Assembly: GCF_013386115.1 (NCBI RefSeq)
Contig: NZ_JACAOR010000014.1
Coordinates: 393,576 to 457,575 of the forward strand
Length of the DNA: 64,000 nucleotides
Source: Pseudomonas gingeri
GTDB lineage: Bacteria > Pseudomonadota > Gammaproteobacteria > Pseudomonadales > Pseudomonadaceae
Reading direction: 5' to 3'
Positions 8,382 through 16,547 of the stretch are shown here, piece after piece. The notes below the pieces were generated by a model. That model saw only the letters and a list, made by a program, of their open reading frames with translations. It did not search any database and was not told the origin of the DNA. A program made the position numbers and the translations under genes. Each line of letters starts with the position of its first letter. Position 1 is the stretch's first letter.

Positions 8382-8654
8382 ATGAGCATGGAACTTGTCA
8401 TTCTTGCGAAGACATTTGTTTCTGGTGGCGTTCCGGCAGATCAGTTTGCTAAGTCTTATATGAAATCCTGGAAGAGCGAAGGCGAAGGCGGTTTTCTGCA
8501 AAAGGATGATCCTGAACTCTCGGAGTGCTGCTCGGACATTTTCATGCATGCCGACTGTTATCAGCCGGAGCCTGGTCGCGATGAATCAGAGACTGATGAA
8601 GGTGAGTTCAGGAAGCGAGTGAAGGACACCCTGGATAAATTTAAACTCATTTGA
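8382..8654 (+). CDS. colicin D-type immunity protein
   Basis: A 90-residue acidic protein (ATG 8382, Shine-Dalgarno aaagagg at 8368-8374) with the layout of the colicin D immunity family: an N-terminal helix MELVILAKTFVSGGVPADQF, the centre CCSDIFMHADCYQPEPGR and the end KRVKDTLDKFKLI, which parallels the colicin D immunity protein's FMAAERFEPDADR and ILEKFKL ends. ImmD binds the tRNA-Arg anticodon nuclease domain of its colicin. Here the cognate toxin is absent, so this is an orphan immunity gene that may still protect against colicin D-type bacteriocins of competitors. Confidence 0.75.
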   Translation: MSMELVILAKTFVSGGVPADQFAKSYMKSWKSEGEGGFLQKDDPELSECCSDIFMHADCYQPEPGRDESETDEGEFRKRVKDTLDKFKLI

Positions 8655-8744
8655 GCCACCTTTTCTATTCAGGGTTAATCAAGAGCAAGCCCCGTTATTC
8701 GAAGGGAGTAACGAGGTTTGTTCCTGATCGGCCTGCGTGTCCAC

Positions 8745-10046
8745 TCAGCCCACCACCTCCCGCAATCGATGCCATAACATTCCCAGCGCCAACAGCGGCG
8801 AGCGCAGGGCCTTGCCGCCGGGGAAGGTCATGTGCGGTACTGCACTGAAGATATCCATGCCCTGGCTCTGGCCGGCATGGATGGCTTCGGCCAGCAGGCG
8901 GGCGGTCCAGTGGGTCACGTTGACGCCGTGACCCGAATACCCCTGGGCATAGAACACATTCGGGTGCTGCTGCAAACGTCCGACCTGGGGGAAGCGGTTG
9001 GCGGTGATGCCGATCTTGCCGCCCCATTGGTAGTCGAGACGCACATCGGCCAGTTGCGGGAATACCTTGAGCATCTTCGGTCGCATATAGGCACCGATAT
9101 CCGCCGGGTCCCGTCCGGAGTAGTGGCAGGCGCCGCCGAACAACAGGCGACGGTCGGCGGAAAGGCGGTAGTAATCCAGGCCGACCTTCTGGTCGCACAG
9201 CGCCAGGTTCTGCGGGATCAGTTCGGCGGCCATTGCCGGCGTCAGCTGTTCAGTGGCGATGATGTAGCTACCGGCTGGCAGGACCTTGCCGTTCAGCCGT
9301 GGCTCAAGGTCTTCCAGATGCGCGTTGCAGGCCAGTACCAGGCTGCCGGCACGTACCGAGCCGGCGGCGCAGCGGACCTGCACGGTATCGCCGTGAACCA
9401 GTTCGAGTACCGGACTCTGCTCGAAGATCCGCACCCCCAGCGACTCCGCCACCCGGGCTTCGCCGAGCACCAGGTTGAGCGGGTGCAGGTGGCCGGAGCC
9501 CATGTCGATCAGACCACCGGCATAGGCGCTGGATGCCACCACCTGGCGCATGTCCCGTGGCTCGACAATCCGCGTCTCATGGCCGTAGCCCAGTTCCGCC
9601 AGGTGTTCCTGCTCGGCACGGAACGCTGCGAACTGCGCCGGGGTATTGGCCAGTTCGCAGAAGCCCCAGCGCAGGTCGCAGTCGATGGCGTGCTGGCTGA
9701 TCCGCTCGCCGACCACCGCCACCGACTCGATGCCGGCACGTTCCAGGTAACGCACGCCATCCTCGCCGACGTACCTGGCGAAGCCGCTGACATCATGACC
9801 GATGCCACGGATCAACTGGCCGCCATTGCGTCCGCTGGCGCCCCAGCCGATGCGTCGACCTTCGAGCAGGATGACCGAAAGTCCGCGCTGGGCCAGTTCG
9901 ATCGCCGTGTTGACACCGGTGAAGCCGCCGCCGATCACGCAGACGTCGGCCGTCAGCTGCGACTCGAGCCGGGGTCGATCCGGCAGCGAGTGGGCGGACG
10001 CAGCGTAATAGGAACGGGCATGTTCCATCGTGCTGTCATGGATCAT
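8745..10046 (-). CDS. FAD-dependent oxidoreductase, gamma-glutamylputrescine oxidase-like (PuuB/PauB type)
   Basis: 433 residues. The FAD motif is VCVIGGGFTGVNTAIELAQRG near residues 31-51, and the glycine-rich GWGASGRNGGQLIRGIG near 77-93 is typical of the PuuB/OrdL-type DAO enzymes. The C-terminal signature VFYAQGYSGHGVNVTHWTAR completes the flavin site. The start ATG 10044-10046 overlaps the stop of the upstream polyamine-binding protein (ATGA). With the glutamine-synthetase-like ligase two genes upstream, the predicted role is oxidation of a gamma-glutamylated amine to the aldehyde. Confidence 0.85.
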   Translation of the reverse strand: MIHDSTMEHARSYYAASAHSLPDRPRLESQLTADVCVIGGGFTGVNTAIELAQRGLSVILLEGRRIGWGASGRNGGQLIRGIGHDVSGFARYVGEDGVRYLERAGIESVAVVGERISQHAIDCDLRWGFCELANTPAQFAAFRAEQEHLAELGYGHETRIVEPRDMRQVVASSAYAGGLIDMGSGHLHPLNLVLGEARVAESLGVRIFEQSPVLELVHGDTVQVRCAAGSVRAGSLVLACNAHLEDLEPRLNGKVLPAGSYIIATEQLTPAMAAELIPQNLALCDQKVGLDYYRLSADRRLLFGGACHYSGRDPADIGAYMRPKMLKVFPQLADVRLDYQWGGKIGITANRFPQVGRLQQHPNVFYAQGYSGHGVNVTHWTARLLAEAIHAGQSQGMDIFSAVPHMTFPGGKALRSPLLALGMLWHRLREVVG

Positions 10047-11131
10047 TTGTTGGTCTTCACTTTGCTCCAGGAGCGGGTCATCAGGCGCATGATTTCCGGT
10101 TTCGGGGTGGTCGAGATGTACAGCTTGTCGAGGACCTCCTGCGGTGGATAGACCTCGGGATTGTTCACCAGGTCGGCATCCATGTATTGCTGGGCGGCCG
10201 GGTTGGGGTTGGCATAGCCGACCGTGGCGCTGACCTTGGCGATCACCTGCGGATCCAGCAGGTAGTTGATGAAGGCGTGGGCTTCTTTCACGTTGGCGGC
10301 GTCGGCCGGGATCGCCAGCAGGTCGAACCACAGGTTGCTGCCTTCCTTGGGAATCGAGTAGGCGATATTGATGCCGTTCTTCGCTTCCTTGGCCCGGTTG
10401 GCGGCCTGGAACACGTCGCCGGAGTAACCGAAGGCAACGCAGATATCACCGTTGGCCAGGTCCGAGATGTACTTGGAGGAATGGAAGTAGGTGATGTAGG
10501 GACGCAGGGTCAGCAGCTTGGCCTCGGCTTTCTTGTAGTCCTCGGGATTGGAACTGCGCGGGTCCATGCCCATGTAGTTGAGGATTGCCGGGAACACTTC
10601 ATCCGGCGAGTCCATGAACGACACGCCGCATTGGGTCAGCTTCTTCAGGTTCTCCGGCTCGAACAGCACCGCCCAGGAGTCGATATGGTCGATGCCCAGG
10701 ACCTGCTTGACCTTTTCGACGTTGTAGCCGATGCCATTGGTGCCCCACAGGTAAGGCACCGAGTGCTCGTTGCCCGGATCGTTTTTCTCCAGCAGCTTGA
10801 GCAGTTTCGGATCGAGGTTCTTCCAGTTCGGCAGTTGCGAGCGGTCGAGCTTGAGGAAGGCACCGGCCTTTACCTGGCGGGCGAGGAAATGGTTGGAAGG
10901 CACCACCACGTCGTAGCCGGTGCGTCCGGCCAGCAACTTGCCTTCCAGGGTTTCGTTGGAGTCGAACACGTCGTAGATCACCTTGATTCCGCTCTTCGCC
11001 TGGAAGTCGGCGAGGGTGGTTTCACCGATGTAGTCGGTCCAGTTATAGACACTGACGGTCGGTTCGGCGTGGGCCGTGGCACTGAACAGCAATGCCAGGG
11101 CGACCGGAATCGCGGATTTCAATAGACGCAT
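10043..11131 (-). CDS. polyamine ABC transporter substrate-binding protein (PotF/SpuD-like)
   Basis: 362 residues with a signal peptide cut near AHAEPTVSVYNW. PotD/PotF-family landmarks follow: YNWTDYIGETTLADFQAKSG, the IYDVFDSNETLEGKLLAG strand-helix, VVPSNHFLARQ, PYLWGTNGIGYN and CVAFGYSGDVFQAA. Such proteins bind putrescine or spermidine in the periplasm. No matching ATPase or permease genes are adjacent, so it must work with components encoded elsewhere. It sits between the GS-like ligase gene and the FAD oxidase gene on the same strand, consistent with one operon for amine uptake and degradation. Confidence 0.9.
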   Translation of the reverse strand: MRLLKSAIPVALALLFSATAHAEPTVSVYNWTDYIGETTLADFQAKSGIKVIYDVFDSNETLEGKLLAGRTGYDVVVPSNHFLARQVKAGAFLKLDRSQLPNWKNLDPKLLKLLEKNDPGNEHSVPYLWGTNGIGYNVEKVKQVLGIDHIDSWAVLFEPENLKKLTQCGVSFMDSPDEVFPAILNYMGMDPRSSNPEDYKKAEAKLLTLRPYITYFHSSKYISDLANGDICVAFGYSGDVFQAANRAKEAKNGINIAYSIPKEGSNLWFDLLAIPADAANVKEAHAFINYLLDPQVIAKVSATVGYANPNPAAQQYMDADLVNNPEVYPPQEVLDKLYISTTPKPEIMRLMTRSWSKVKTNK

Positions 11132-11178
11132 ATCGACACCTCGTTGAGTGGTTTTTAACGTGGGTAAAGGGTTTGGGA

Positions 11179-12537
11179 TCAGACGCTCAGCAACAGGAAC
11201 TCACGTTCCCAGGAGCTGATCACGCGCTTGAAGTTCTCGTGTTCGGCGCGCTTGACCGCGACGTAGCCGCGCACGAACTGGGTGCCCAGGTAGCGGTCGA
11301 TGGTCGGGCAATCCTCCATGTGGGCCAGGGCATCCTCGATGGTGATCGGCAAGCGCAGGTTGCGACGTTCATAGGCGCGGCCTTCCACGGGCGCGTTGGG
11401 CTCGATGCCTTCGATCATGCCCAGGTAGCCGCACAGCAGGCTGGCGGCGATGGCCAGGTACGGGTTGGCGTCGGCCCCCGGCAGGCGGTTTTCCACGCGC
11501 ATGGCATCGGGACTGGAAGTGGGGACGCGCAGGCCGACGGTGCGGTTTTCCTCGCCCCATTCGACGTTGACCGGTGCCGAGGTGTCCGGCAGGAAGCGGC
11601 GGAACGAGTTGACGTTGGGCGCGAACATCGGCAGGACCTTGGGGATGTACTTCTGCAGGCCGCCGATGTGGTGCAGGAACAACTCGCTTTTGGAGCCGTC
11701 TTCATTGACGAAGATCGGCTTGCCGGTGGCGATGTCGACCACGCTCTGGTGCAGGTGCATGGCGCTGCCGGGTTCGTCGGCGATGGGCTTGGCCATGAAG
11801 GTCGCGGTGACGTTGTGCTTGAGCGCCGCTTCACGCAGGGTGCGCTTGAATACGGTGATCTGGTCGGCCAGGTCGAGGGCGTCGCCATGGCGGAAGTTGA
11901 TTTCCATCTGCGCCGGGCCGTCTTCGTGGATCAGCGTGTCGAGGTCCAGGCCTTGCAGTTCGCACCAGTCGTAGACGTCTTCGAACAGCGGATCGAATTC
12001 GTTGGCGGCATCGATGGAGAACGACTGTCGGCCGCTCTCGGCACGACCCGAACGGCCCAGTGGCGGCTTGAGCGGCAGGTCCGGGTCTTCGCAGCGTTGG
12101 GTCAGGTAGAACTCCATCTCGGGGGCGACGATGGGCTGCCAGCCCTTGTCGGTGTAGAGCTGCAGGACTTTCTTCAGGACGTTGCGCGGCGACAGCTCGA
12201 CCGGGTTGCCCTGTTTGTCGAAGGTGTCGTGGATGACGATGGCGGTCGGCTCGATGGCCCATGGCACCACGTAGATCGCCGAGGCGTCGGGGCGGCAGAT
12301 CATGTCGATATCGGCGGGGTCGAGCAGGTCGTAATAGACATCGTCGTCGACGAAGTCCCCGGTTACCGTTTGCAGCAGCACACTTTCCGGCAGGCGCATG
12401 CCTCGTTCATGCAGGAACTTGTTGGTGGGCGCTATCTTGCCGCGAGCGATACCGGTCAGGTCGCTGACCACACACTCTACTTCGGTAATCTTGTGTTCTT
12501 TCAGCCAGGAAGACAGCTGATCGAAAGGGGCATTCAT
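11179..12537 (-). CDS. glutamine synthetase family protein, gamma-glutamylamine ligase (PuuA/PauA-like)
   Basis: 452 residues from ATG 12537, preceded by a gaggtcc Shine-Dalgarno. GS-fold signatures are VAPEMEFYL (metal-binding glutamate), GPAQMEINFRHGDALDLADQ, the ATP-site AKPIADEPGSAMHLHQSV, and GEENRTVGLRVP near the C-terminal third. PuuA/PauA-type members join glutamate to putrescine, spermidine, ethanolamine or other amines using ATP. The gene order ligase, amine-binding protein, gamma-glutamylamine oxidase supports the assignment; the amine itself could be a polyamine or a monoamine such as ethanolamine or isopropylamine. Not a nitrogen-assimilating GlnA: it lacks the GlnA adenylylation region and has catabolic neighbours. 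Confidence 0.85.
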   Translation of the reverse strand: MNAPFDQLSSWLKEHKITEVECVVSDLTGIARGKIAPTNKFLHERGMRLPESVLLQTVTGDFVDDDVYYDLLDPADIDMICRPDASAIYVVPWAIEPTAIVIHDTFDKQGNPVELSPRNVLKKVLQLYTDKGWQPIVAPEMEFYLTQRCEDPDLPLKPPLGRSGRAESGRQSFSIDAANEFDPLFEDVYDWCELQGLDLDTLIHEDGPAQMEINFRHGDALDLADQITVFKRTLREAALKHNVTATFMAKPIADEPGSAMHLHQSVVDIATGKPIFVNEDGSKSELFLHHIGGLQKYIPKVLPMFAPNVNSFRRFLPDTSAPVNVEWGEENRTVGLRVPTSSPDAMRVENRLPGADANPYLAIAASLLCGYLGMIEGIEPNAPVEGRAYERRNLRLPITIEDALAHMEDCPTIDRYLGTQFVRGYVAVKRAEHENFKRVISSWEREFLLLSV

Positions 12538-12709
12538 AAGGACCTCGTCGTTGGTTTTATCAACGCCAGGTGGGGCCTCCGGTTTGCCTGAAAACGGCGG
12601 GAGGCTTCCCCTGCAGCGCATTGACGACTATCTTGGGCGAGCTTTGTGGTTCCATCTATCCACTTTTTGAGCTCTAAGACGCACCAAAAAAGTGCGCGAC
12701 GGTCAGCCC

Positions 12710-13621
12710 ATGACAGAGTCAATTCCCTTGCGGGTCCAAGCGTTCAATACCGCCGACGTGGCCGAGCAGATCCGCGCGACGCCGGGTTGGGTCCAGCATT
12801 ACCAGCAGATGTCGCCCGGGCATTTCGCCGGGCAGATCCGCTATCTGGACCTGCACGGCGTGGAGATCTACGAGGAGTGCATGAACACCCGCGTCGAGCA
12901 GAATTTCAGCGCGCCGACAGGCTCGCTGGCGTTCTGTTTCGATCGCAGTGACAACGCCTTGTATGTGCTCAATGGCGAAAGCCGCAATATCTGGATCACC
13001 CCGGAGAACTACCAGGAGATAGCGGTAGTGTTCGGGCCGGAGTTCGTCCAGCGCCATGGCCTGGATGTCGCGAGGCTGGAGGGCCTGTTCCTGGCGCCGC
13101 TCAACGCGCAGCAGAATGCGTTGTTCTGTCGTTGGCTGAGCGGGACGTTGACGCGCCTGGCACAGACCTTCGATCCGCCGAGCCGGGAGGTCCTGACCGG
13201 GCAACTGCTGGAGGACTGCCTGTATATCCTCGATAACGCCTGTGTGCGTCTGGATCACGGTTCGCTGCAGCGTCGGGCGGAGGAGCGGGGGATCATGAAG
13301 CGTATCGGCGAATGGGCGGCCGATGCCCCCGAGGAGACTCTCAACCTGCTGGAGCTTTCCCAGGTCGCCGGGGTTTCATTGCGCCAGTTGCAGCATGCCT
13401 TCAAGGCGTTCACCGGGATGACCCCTACCCACTGGCTGCGCCTGCGCCGCCTGAACAGCGCGCGCAATGAGTTGCTGCGCAGTCGCAACCTGGAGACCAC
13501 GGTTGCCGAGGTGGCGATGCATTGGTCGTTTTGGCACCTTGGGCGGTTTTCCAGCAGCTATCGGGCGCTGTTCAAGGAGTTGCCGAGCGAGACCCTGAAG
13601 CGTCGGCAACTGATCCGCTAG
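12710..13621 (+). CDS. AraC-family transcriptional regulator
   Basis: 303 residues from ATG 12710 (an in-frame GTG at 12692 is possible). The C-terminal double helix-turn-helix is clear: LNLLELSQVAGVSLRQLQHAF, then MTPTHWLRLRRLNSARNELL and VAEVAMHWSFWHLGRFSSSYRALFKELPS, at about residues 207-295. The N-terminal domain resembles EutR/OruR-like regulators of amine or amino-acid catabolism. It is divergent from the glutamine-synthetase-like gene with 172 bases between the starts, so it is the likely activator of the gamma-glutamylation operon. Confidence 0.85.
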   Translation: MTESIPLRVQAFNTADVAEQIRATPGWVQHYQQMSPGHFAGQIRYLDLHGVEIYEECMNTRVEQNFSAPTGSLAFCFDRSDNALYVLNGESRNIWITPENYQEIAVVFGPEFVQRHGLDVARLEGLFLAPLNAQQNALFCRWLSGTLTRLAQTFDPPSREVLTGQLLEDCLYILDNACVRLDHGSLQRRAEERGIMKRIGEWAADAPEETLNLLELSQVAGVSLRQLQHAFKAFTGMTPTHWLRLRRLNSARNELLRSRNLETTVAEVAMHWSFWHLGRFSSSYRALFKELPSETLKRRQLIR

Positions 13622-13628
13622 GTGGGGA

Positions 13629-14030
13629 TCAGAGACCGCCCAGCAAGTCATGGGCGTTGAGCAGTTCGTAGGCTATTTCCGGATGTTTTTCCAGGCCACG
13701 GCGAATCGCCGCGGGGATCGACTGGCGGGTCTTGCGACACATGCCGGGCAGTTCGTCGATATGAATGCCGATACCGCGCATGGTCCGTACTTCGTTGGGG
13801 CCCGGGGCGATGGTCACGCGAATCCCCAGTTGTTCGTACATCCGATGTTGCAGGCGTTCGAGGTCCGCCAGGCTCTTGAGGTCTTCGAGCCGGTCGAGCA
13901 GCACCTTCTCCTCCTGGCGGGTCAGGCGCAGGATTCGCAGGTCGGTGCCGGGCGTGTCCAGCAGGCGTTCCCGCTCGCAGATGCAGGCGCCGGGTGGACA
14001 GGGCTGGCGGATCGGAGGCATGGGGTTCAT
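13629..14030 (-). CDS. uncharacterised protein with an N-terminal CPPGACIC cysteine motif
   Basis: 133 residues, convergent with the AraC gene. The N-terminus carries three closely spaced cysteines (CPPGACICERE, residues 10-20) and there is a lone Cys near 98 (GMCRKTRQSIP). The middle, RLTRQEEKVLLDRLEDLKSLADLERLQHRMYEQLG, is charged and helical. The cysteine pattern could hold a metal or an Fe-S cluster, but no family name can be given from the sequence. Codon use is like the neighbours, and the short spacing to adjacent genes supports a real gene. Confidence 0.65.
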   Translation of the reverse strand: MNPMPPIRQPCPPGACICERERLLDTPGTDLRILRLTRQEEKVLLDRLEDLKSLADLERLQHRMYEQLGIRVTIAPGPNEVRTMRGIGIHIDELPGMCRKTRQSIPAAIRRGLEKHPEIAYELLNAHDLLGGL

Positions 14031-14065
14031 GGACTCCGATCATAGCTAACCGGGCCGGCTTTTGC

Positions 14066-15232
14066 TCATCGGCTTTGCAGCGCACTCAGCACTTCATAGG
14101 CGGCCTTGACCCGAAGCGGATTCGGGTAGTTCTTGTTGGCCAGCATCACGATGCCGATATCCTTGGCTGGTACATAGGCGACATAGGCGCCGAAGCCACT
14201 GGTCGAGCCGGTCTTGTTCACCCACCTGTCGGCGCGTGGTGCCTCTGGCGTCTTGAACCAGCTGGTTTTCTGCGGGTCAAGCATCGTGTTCGAGTTGCCT
14301 TCGGTCAGGGTATCCAGCTTGACCGGGTAGGGGTAGAGCTCCCAACCCAGGCCCTGGGTGGTGTTCCCGAACTGGTAGTAGCCGGTGTGGGTCAAGGCGA
14401 TCGCCTGCTGCAACGGCGCCTCCAGCTGTTGCGGCTTCATGTTCACCTGGACGTAATGCAGCAGGTCGCTGGATGTGGTCTTGATGCCATAGGCTTCGGA
14501 GTCCATCGCACCAGGGCCGACCCTGGAAAGGGAGTCGTCTTTCTTGTAACCCTGGGCATAACGGTTCATCCGGTCCTTGGGGACCCTGACGTAGCTATCC
14601 TGGAGCCCCAGCTTGGGAAGCAGCGTCTTTTCCATCAGATCATCAAACGGCCGGCCCAGGCTTCTGGCTGCCACGTAGCCGAACAGGCCGAGGCTCGGAT
14701 TCGAATACTGCCGTTGCTCGCCGGCGGGGTAAGTCGGTTTCCAGTTCTGGAAGTAGCCGAGCATCTTGTCCGAGCTGTCCGCCTCATCCGGGAATTGCAG
14801 CGGCAGGCCGCCGGGAGTGTAGGTACCCAGTTGCAGTACGCTGATCTTGTCGAAGGCACTGCCTCGCAGCTCGGGCAGGTAGTGGCTGGCGTTTTCCGAG
14901 AGCGACAGTTTGCCCTGGGCGACGGCGTAGCCGGCGAGGGTGGCGGTAAAGGTCTTGCTGACCGAGCCGATCTCGAACAGGGTGTTTTCCGTCACGGCCT
15001 GCTTGCCGGCTTTCGACGCCACGCCGTAGTTAAAGTAATGTGCCTGGCCATTGACGAGTACCGCCACGGCCATGCCGGGAATGCCCTGTTCCTGCATGAG
15101 GGGACGAACCGCTGCGTCCACGACAGCCTTGAGTTCGGCAGGTGTGGCAGCGGCGGCAAGACAGTTTCCGGAGCCGAGCAGACCCAGGAGGGTGGCGAGC
15201 AATGTGCTTCTGAAAGGAATTTTCTTTGGCAT
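14066..15232 (-). CDS. ampC: class C beta-lactamase (AmpC)
   Basis: A 388-residue periplasmic serine beta-lactamase. Start taken at ATG 15232, which gives a compact signal peptide (MPKKIPFRSTLLATLLGLLG, cut near NCLAAAA); an ATG at 15259 is also in frame. The catalytic set of class C is complete: SVSK at 90-93 with nucleophile Ser90, the YSN triad at 176-178 and KTG at 340-342. Such enzymes hydrolyse cephalosporins. The divergent ampR-type gene upstream implies the usual induction by cell-wall recycling fragments; 15233-15481 would hold the shared operator, though I could not pin it. Confidence 0.93.
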   Translation of the reverse strand: MPKKIPFRSTLLATLLGLLGSGNCLAAAATPAELKAVVDAAVRPLMQEQGIPGMAVAVLVNGQAHYFNYGVASKAGKQAVTENTLFEIGSVSKTFTATLAGYAVAQGKLSLSENASHYLPELRGSAFDKISVLQLGTYTPGGLPLQFPDEADSSDKMLGYFQNWKPTYPAGEQRQYSNPSLGLFGYVAARSLGRPFDDLMEKTLLPKLGLQDSYVRVPKDRMNRYAQGYKKDDSLSRVGPGAMDSEAYGIKTTSSDLLHYVQVNMKPQQLEAPLQQAIALTHTGYYQFGNTTQGLGWELYPYPVKLDTLTEGNSNTMLDPQKTSWFKTPEAPRADRWVNKTGSTSGFGAYVAYVPAKDIGIVMLANKNYPNPLRVKAAYEVLSALQSR

Positions 15233-15481
15233 GATCTGGCTACTTTCCATGAATTTCATCTTGTTTTGTTACATTTTGCCGGGCAGGCTCAAGGGCGGTC
15301 CGTCTTCGCCCTCAAGTGCCTGATGGATTGACGAACACCGCATCGAGCGGTGACAGCGGCTGCCGAGCACGAGGCGACAAGGAGGCTGGTGTGCAATGCG
15401 AGGCTCAATCTATGCGATGACCCTATCATCGGCAAACGACGAATTTTCGGATTAGCCATTAGGAAAATTAGGAGATCAAGT

Positions 15482-16429
15482 GTGGTTCGACCTCACCTGC
15501 CGTTGAATGCTCTGCGTGCGTTCGAAGCGTCGGCACGCCATCTGAGCTTTACCCGGGCGGCTGTCGAGCTGTGCGTGACCCAGGCGGCGGTCAGTCATCA
15601 GGTCAAGAGCCTGGAAAGTCAGTTGAAGGTCACGTTGTTCAAGCGCCTGCCCCGTGGCCTGATGCTGACCGCCGAGGGCGAAAGCCTGCTGCCGGTGGTG
15701 CGCGACTCCTTCGATCGGATCGCGCAGGCCCTGGGTCGGTTCGAGGGAGGCCATTATCGCGAGGTGCTGACAGTGGGGGCGGTCGGGACCTTTGCGGTGG
15801 GCTGGCTGCTGCCGCGCCTGGCGGATTTCCAGGCTCGCCATCCGTTTATCGACCTGCGTCTGTCGACCAACAACAACCGGGTGGACGTAGCGGCCGAAGG
15901 GCTCGACTTCGCCATTCGTTTTGGCGCGGGGGCATGGCATGGCGTCGACGCCATGCGTCTGTTGGAGGCACCACTGTCGGTGTTGTGTATTCCGGAAATT
16001 GCCCGGCAACTCCACACCCCGGCGGACGTATTGAAACAGACGCTGCTGCGTTCCTACCGTACGGACGAGTGGCCGGAATGGTTCCAGGCCGCCGGATTGC
16101 CGGGTAACAGCCTGGTCACCAACAGCATCGTCTTCGATTCTTCGCTGGCGATGATGGAGGTGGCGCTCCAGGGCGCCGGAGTGGCCCTGGCACCGACCAT
16201 GATGTTCTCCCGGCAACTGGACGCCGGTGATATCCGCCAACCCTTCGATATCGGCATCGTGACGGGTAGTTACTGGCTGACAAGGCTGCAGTCACGTCCG
16301 GAGACGTCGGCAATGGCTGCCTTTCGCAGTTGGCTCATCGAGCAACTTCAGGATTCAGGAGTGAATCAGGGCAATGGCAAACGACACCACGATTGCACAA
16401 GCGATGGCCAAATTCAGATTCATGAGTGA
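15482..16429 (+). CDS. ampR: LysR-type regulator AmpR
   Basis: 315 residues. GTG 15482 is chosen because it gives the AmpR start VRPHLPLNALRAFEASARH after AGGAG at 15470-15474. The winged helix-turn-helix follows with FTRAAVELCVTQAAVSHQVK at about residues 25-44, then LFKRLPRGLMLTAEGESLLP. The effector domain keeps AmpR features such as VGAVGTFAVGWLLPRL. AmpR binds muropeptides or UDP-MurNAc-pentapeptide and controls the divergent beta-lactamase gene. It is slightly longer than the usual 290-300 residues because of a polar tail (after LIEQLQ) ending in GQIQIHE. Confidence 0.92.
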   Translation: MVRPHLPLNALRAFEASARHLSFTRAAVELCVTQAAVSHQVKSLESQLKVTLFKRLPRGLMLTAEGESLLPVVRDSFDRIAQALGRFEGGHYREVLTVGAVGTFAVGWLLPRLADFQARHPFIDLRLSTNNNRVDVAAEGLDFAIRFGAGAWHGVDAMRLLEAPLSVLCIPEIARQLHTPADVLKQTLLRSYRTDEWPEWFQAAGLPGNSLVTNSIVFDSSLAMMEVALQGAGVALAPTMMFSRQLDAGDIRQPFDIGIVTGSYWLTRLQSRPETSAMAAFRSWLIEQLQDSGVNQGNGKRHHDCTSDGQIQIHE

Positions 16430-16547
16430 GCGTCCGGCAGGATAGGAGGTGGCCTATCCTGGAGGGGGCTGTTGAAAATAAAAAATTCTGTTTTGCGATT
16501 TGAATGATCAATCGAAATGATGATTCAACACGTCGGGTCAGGCTGGT

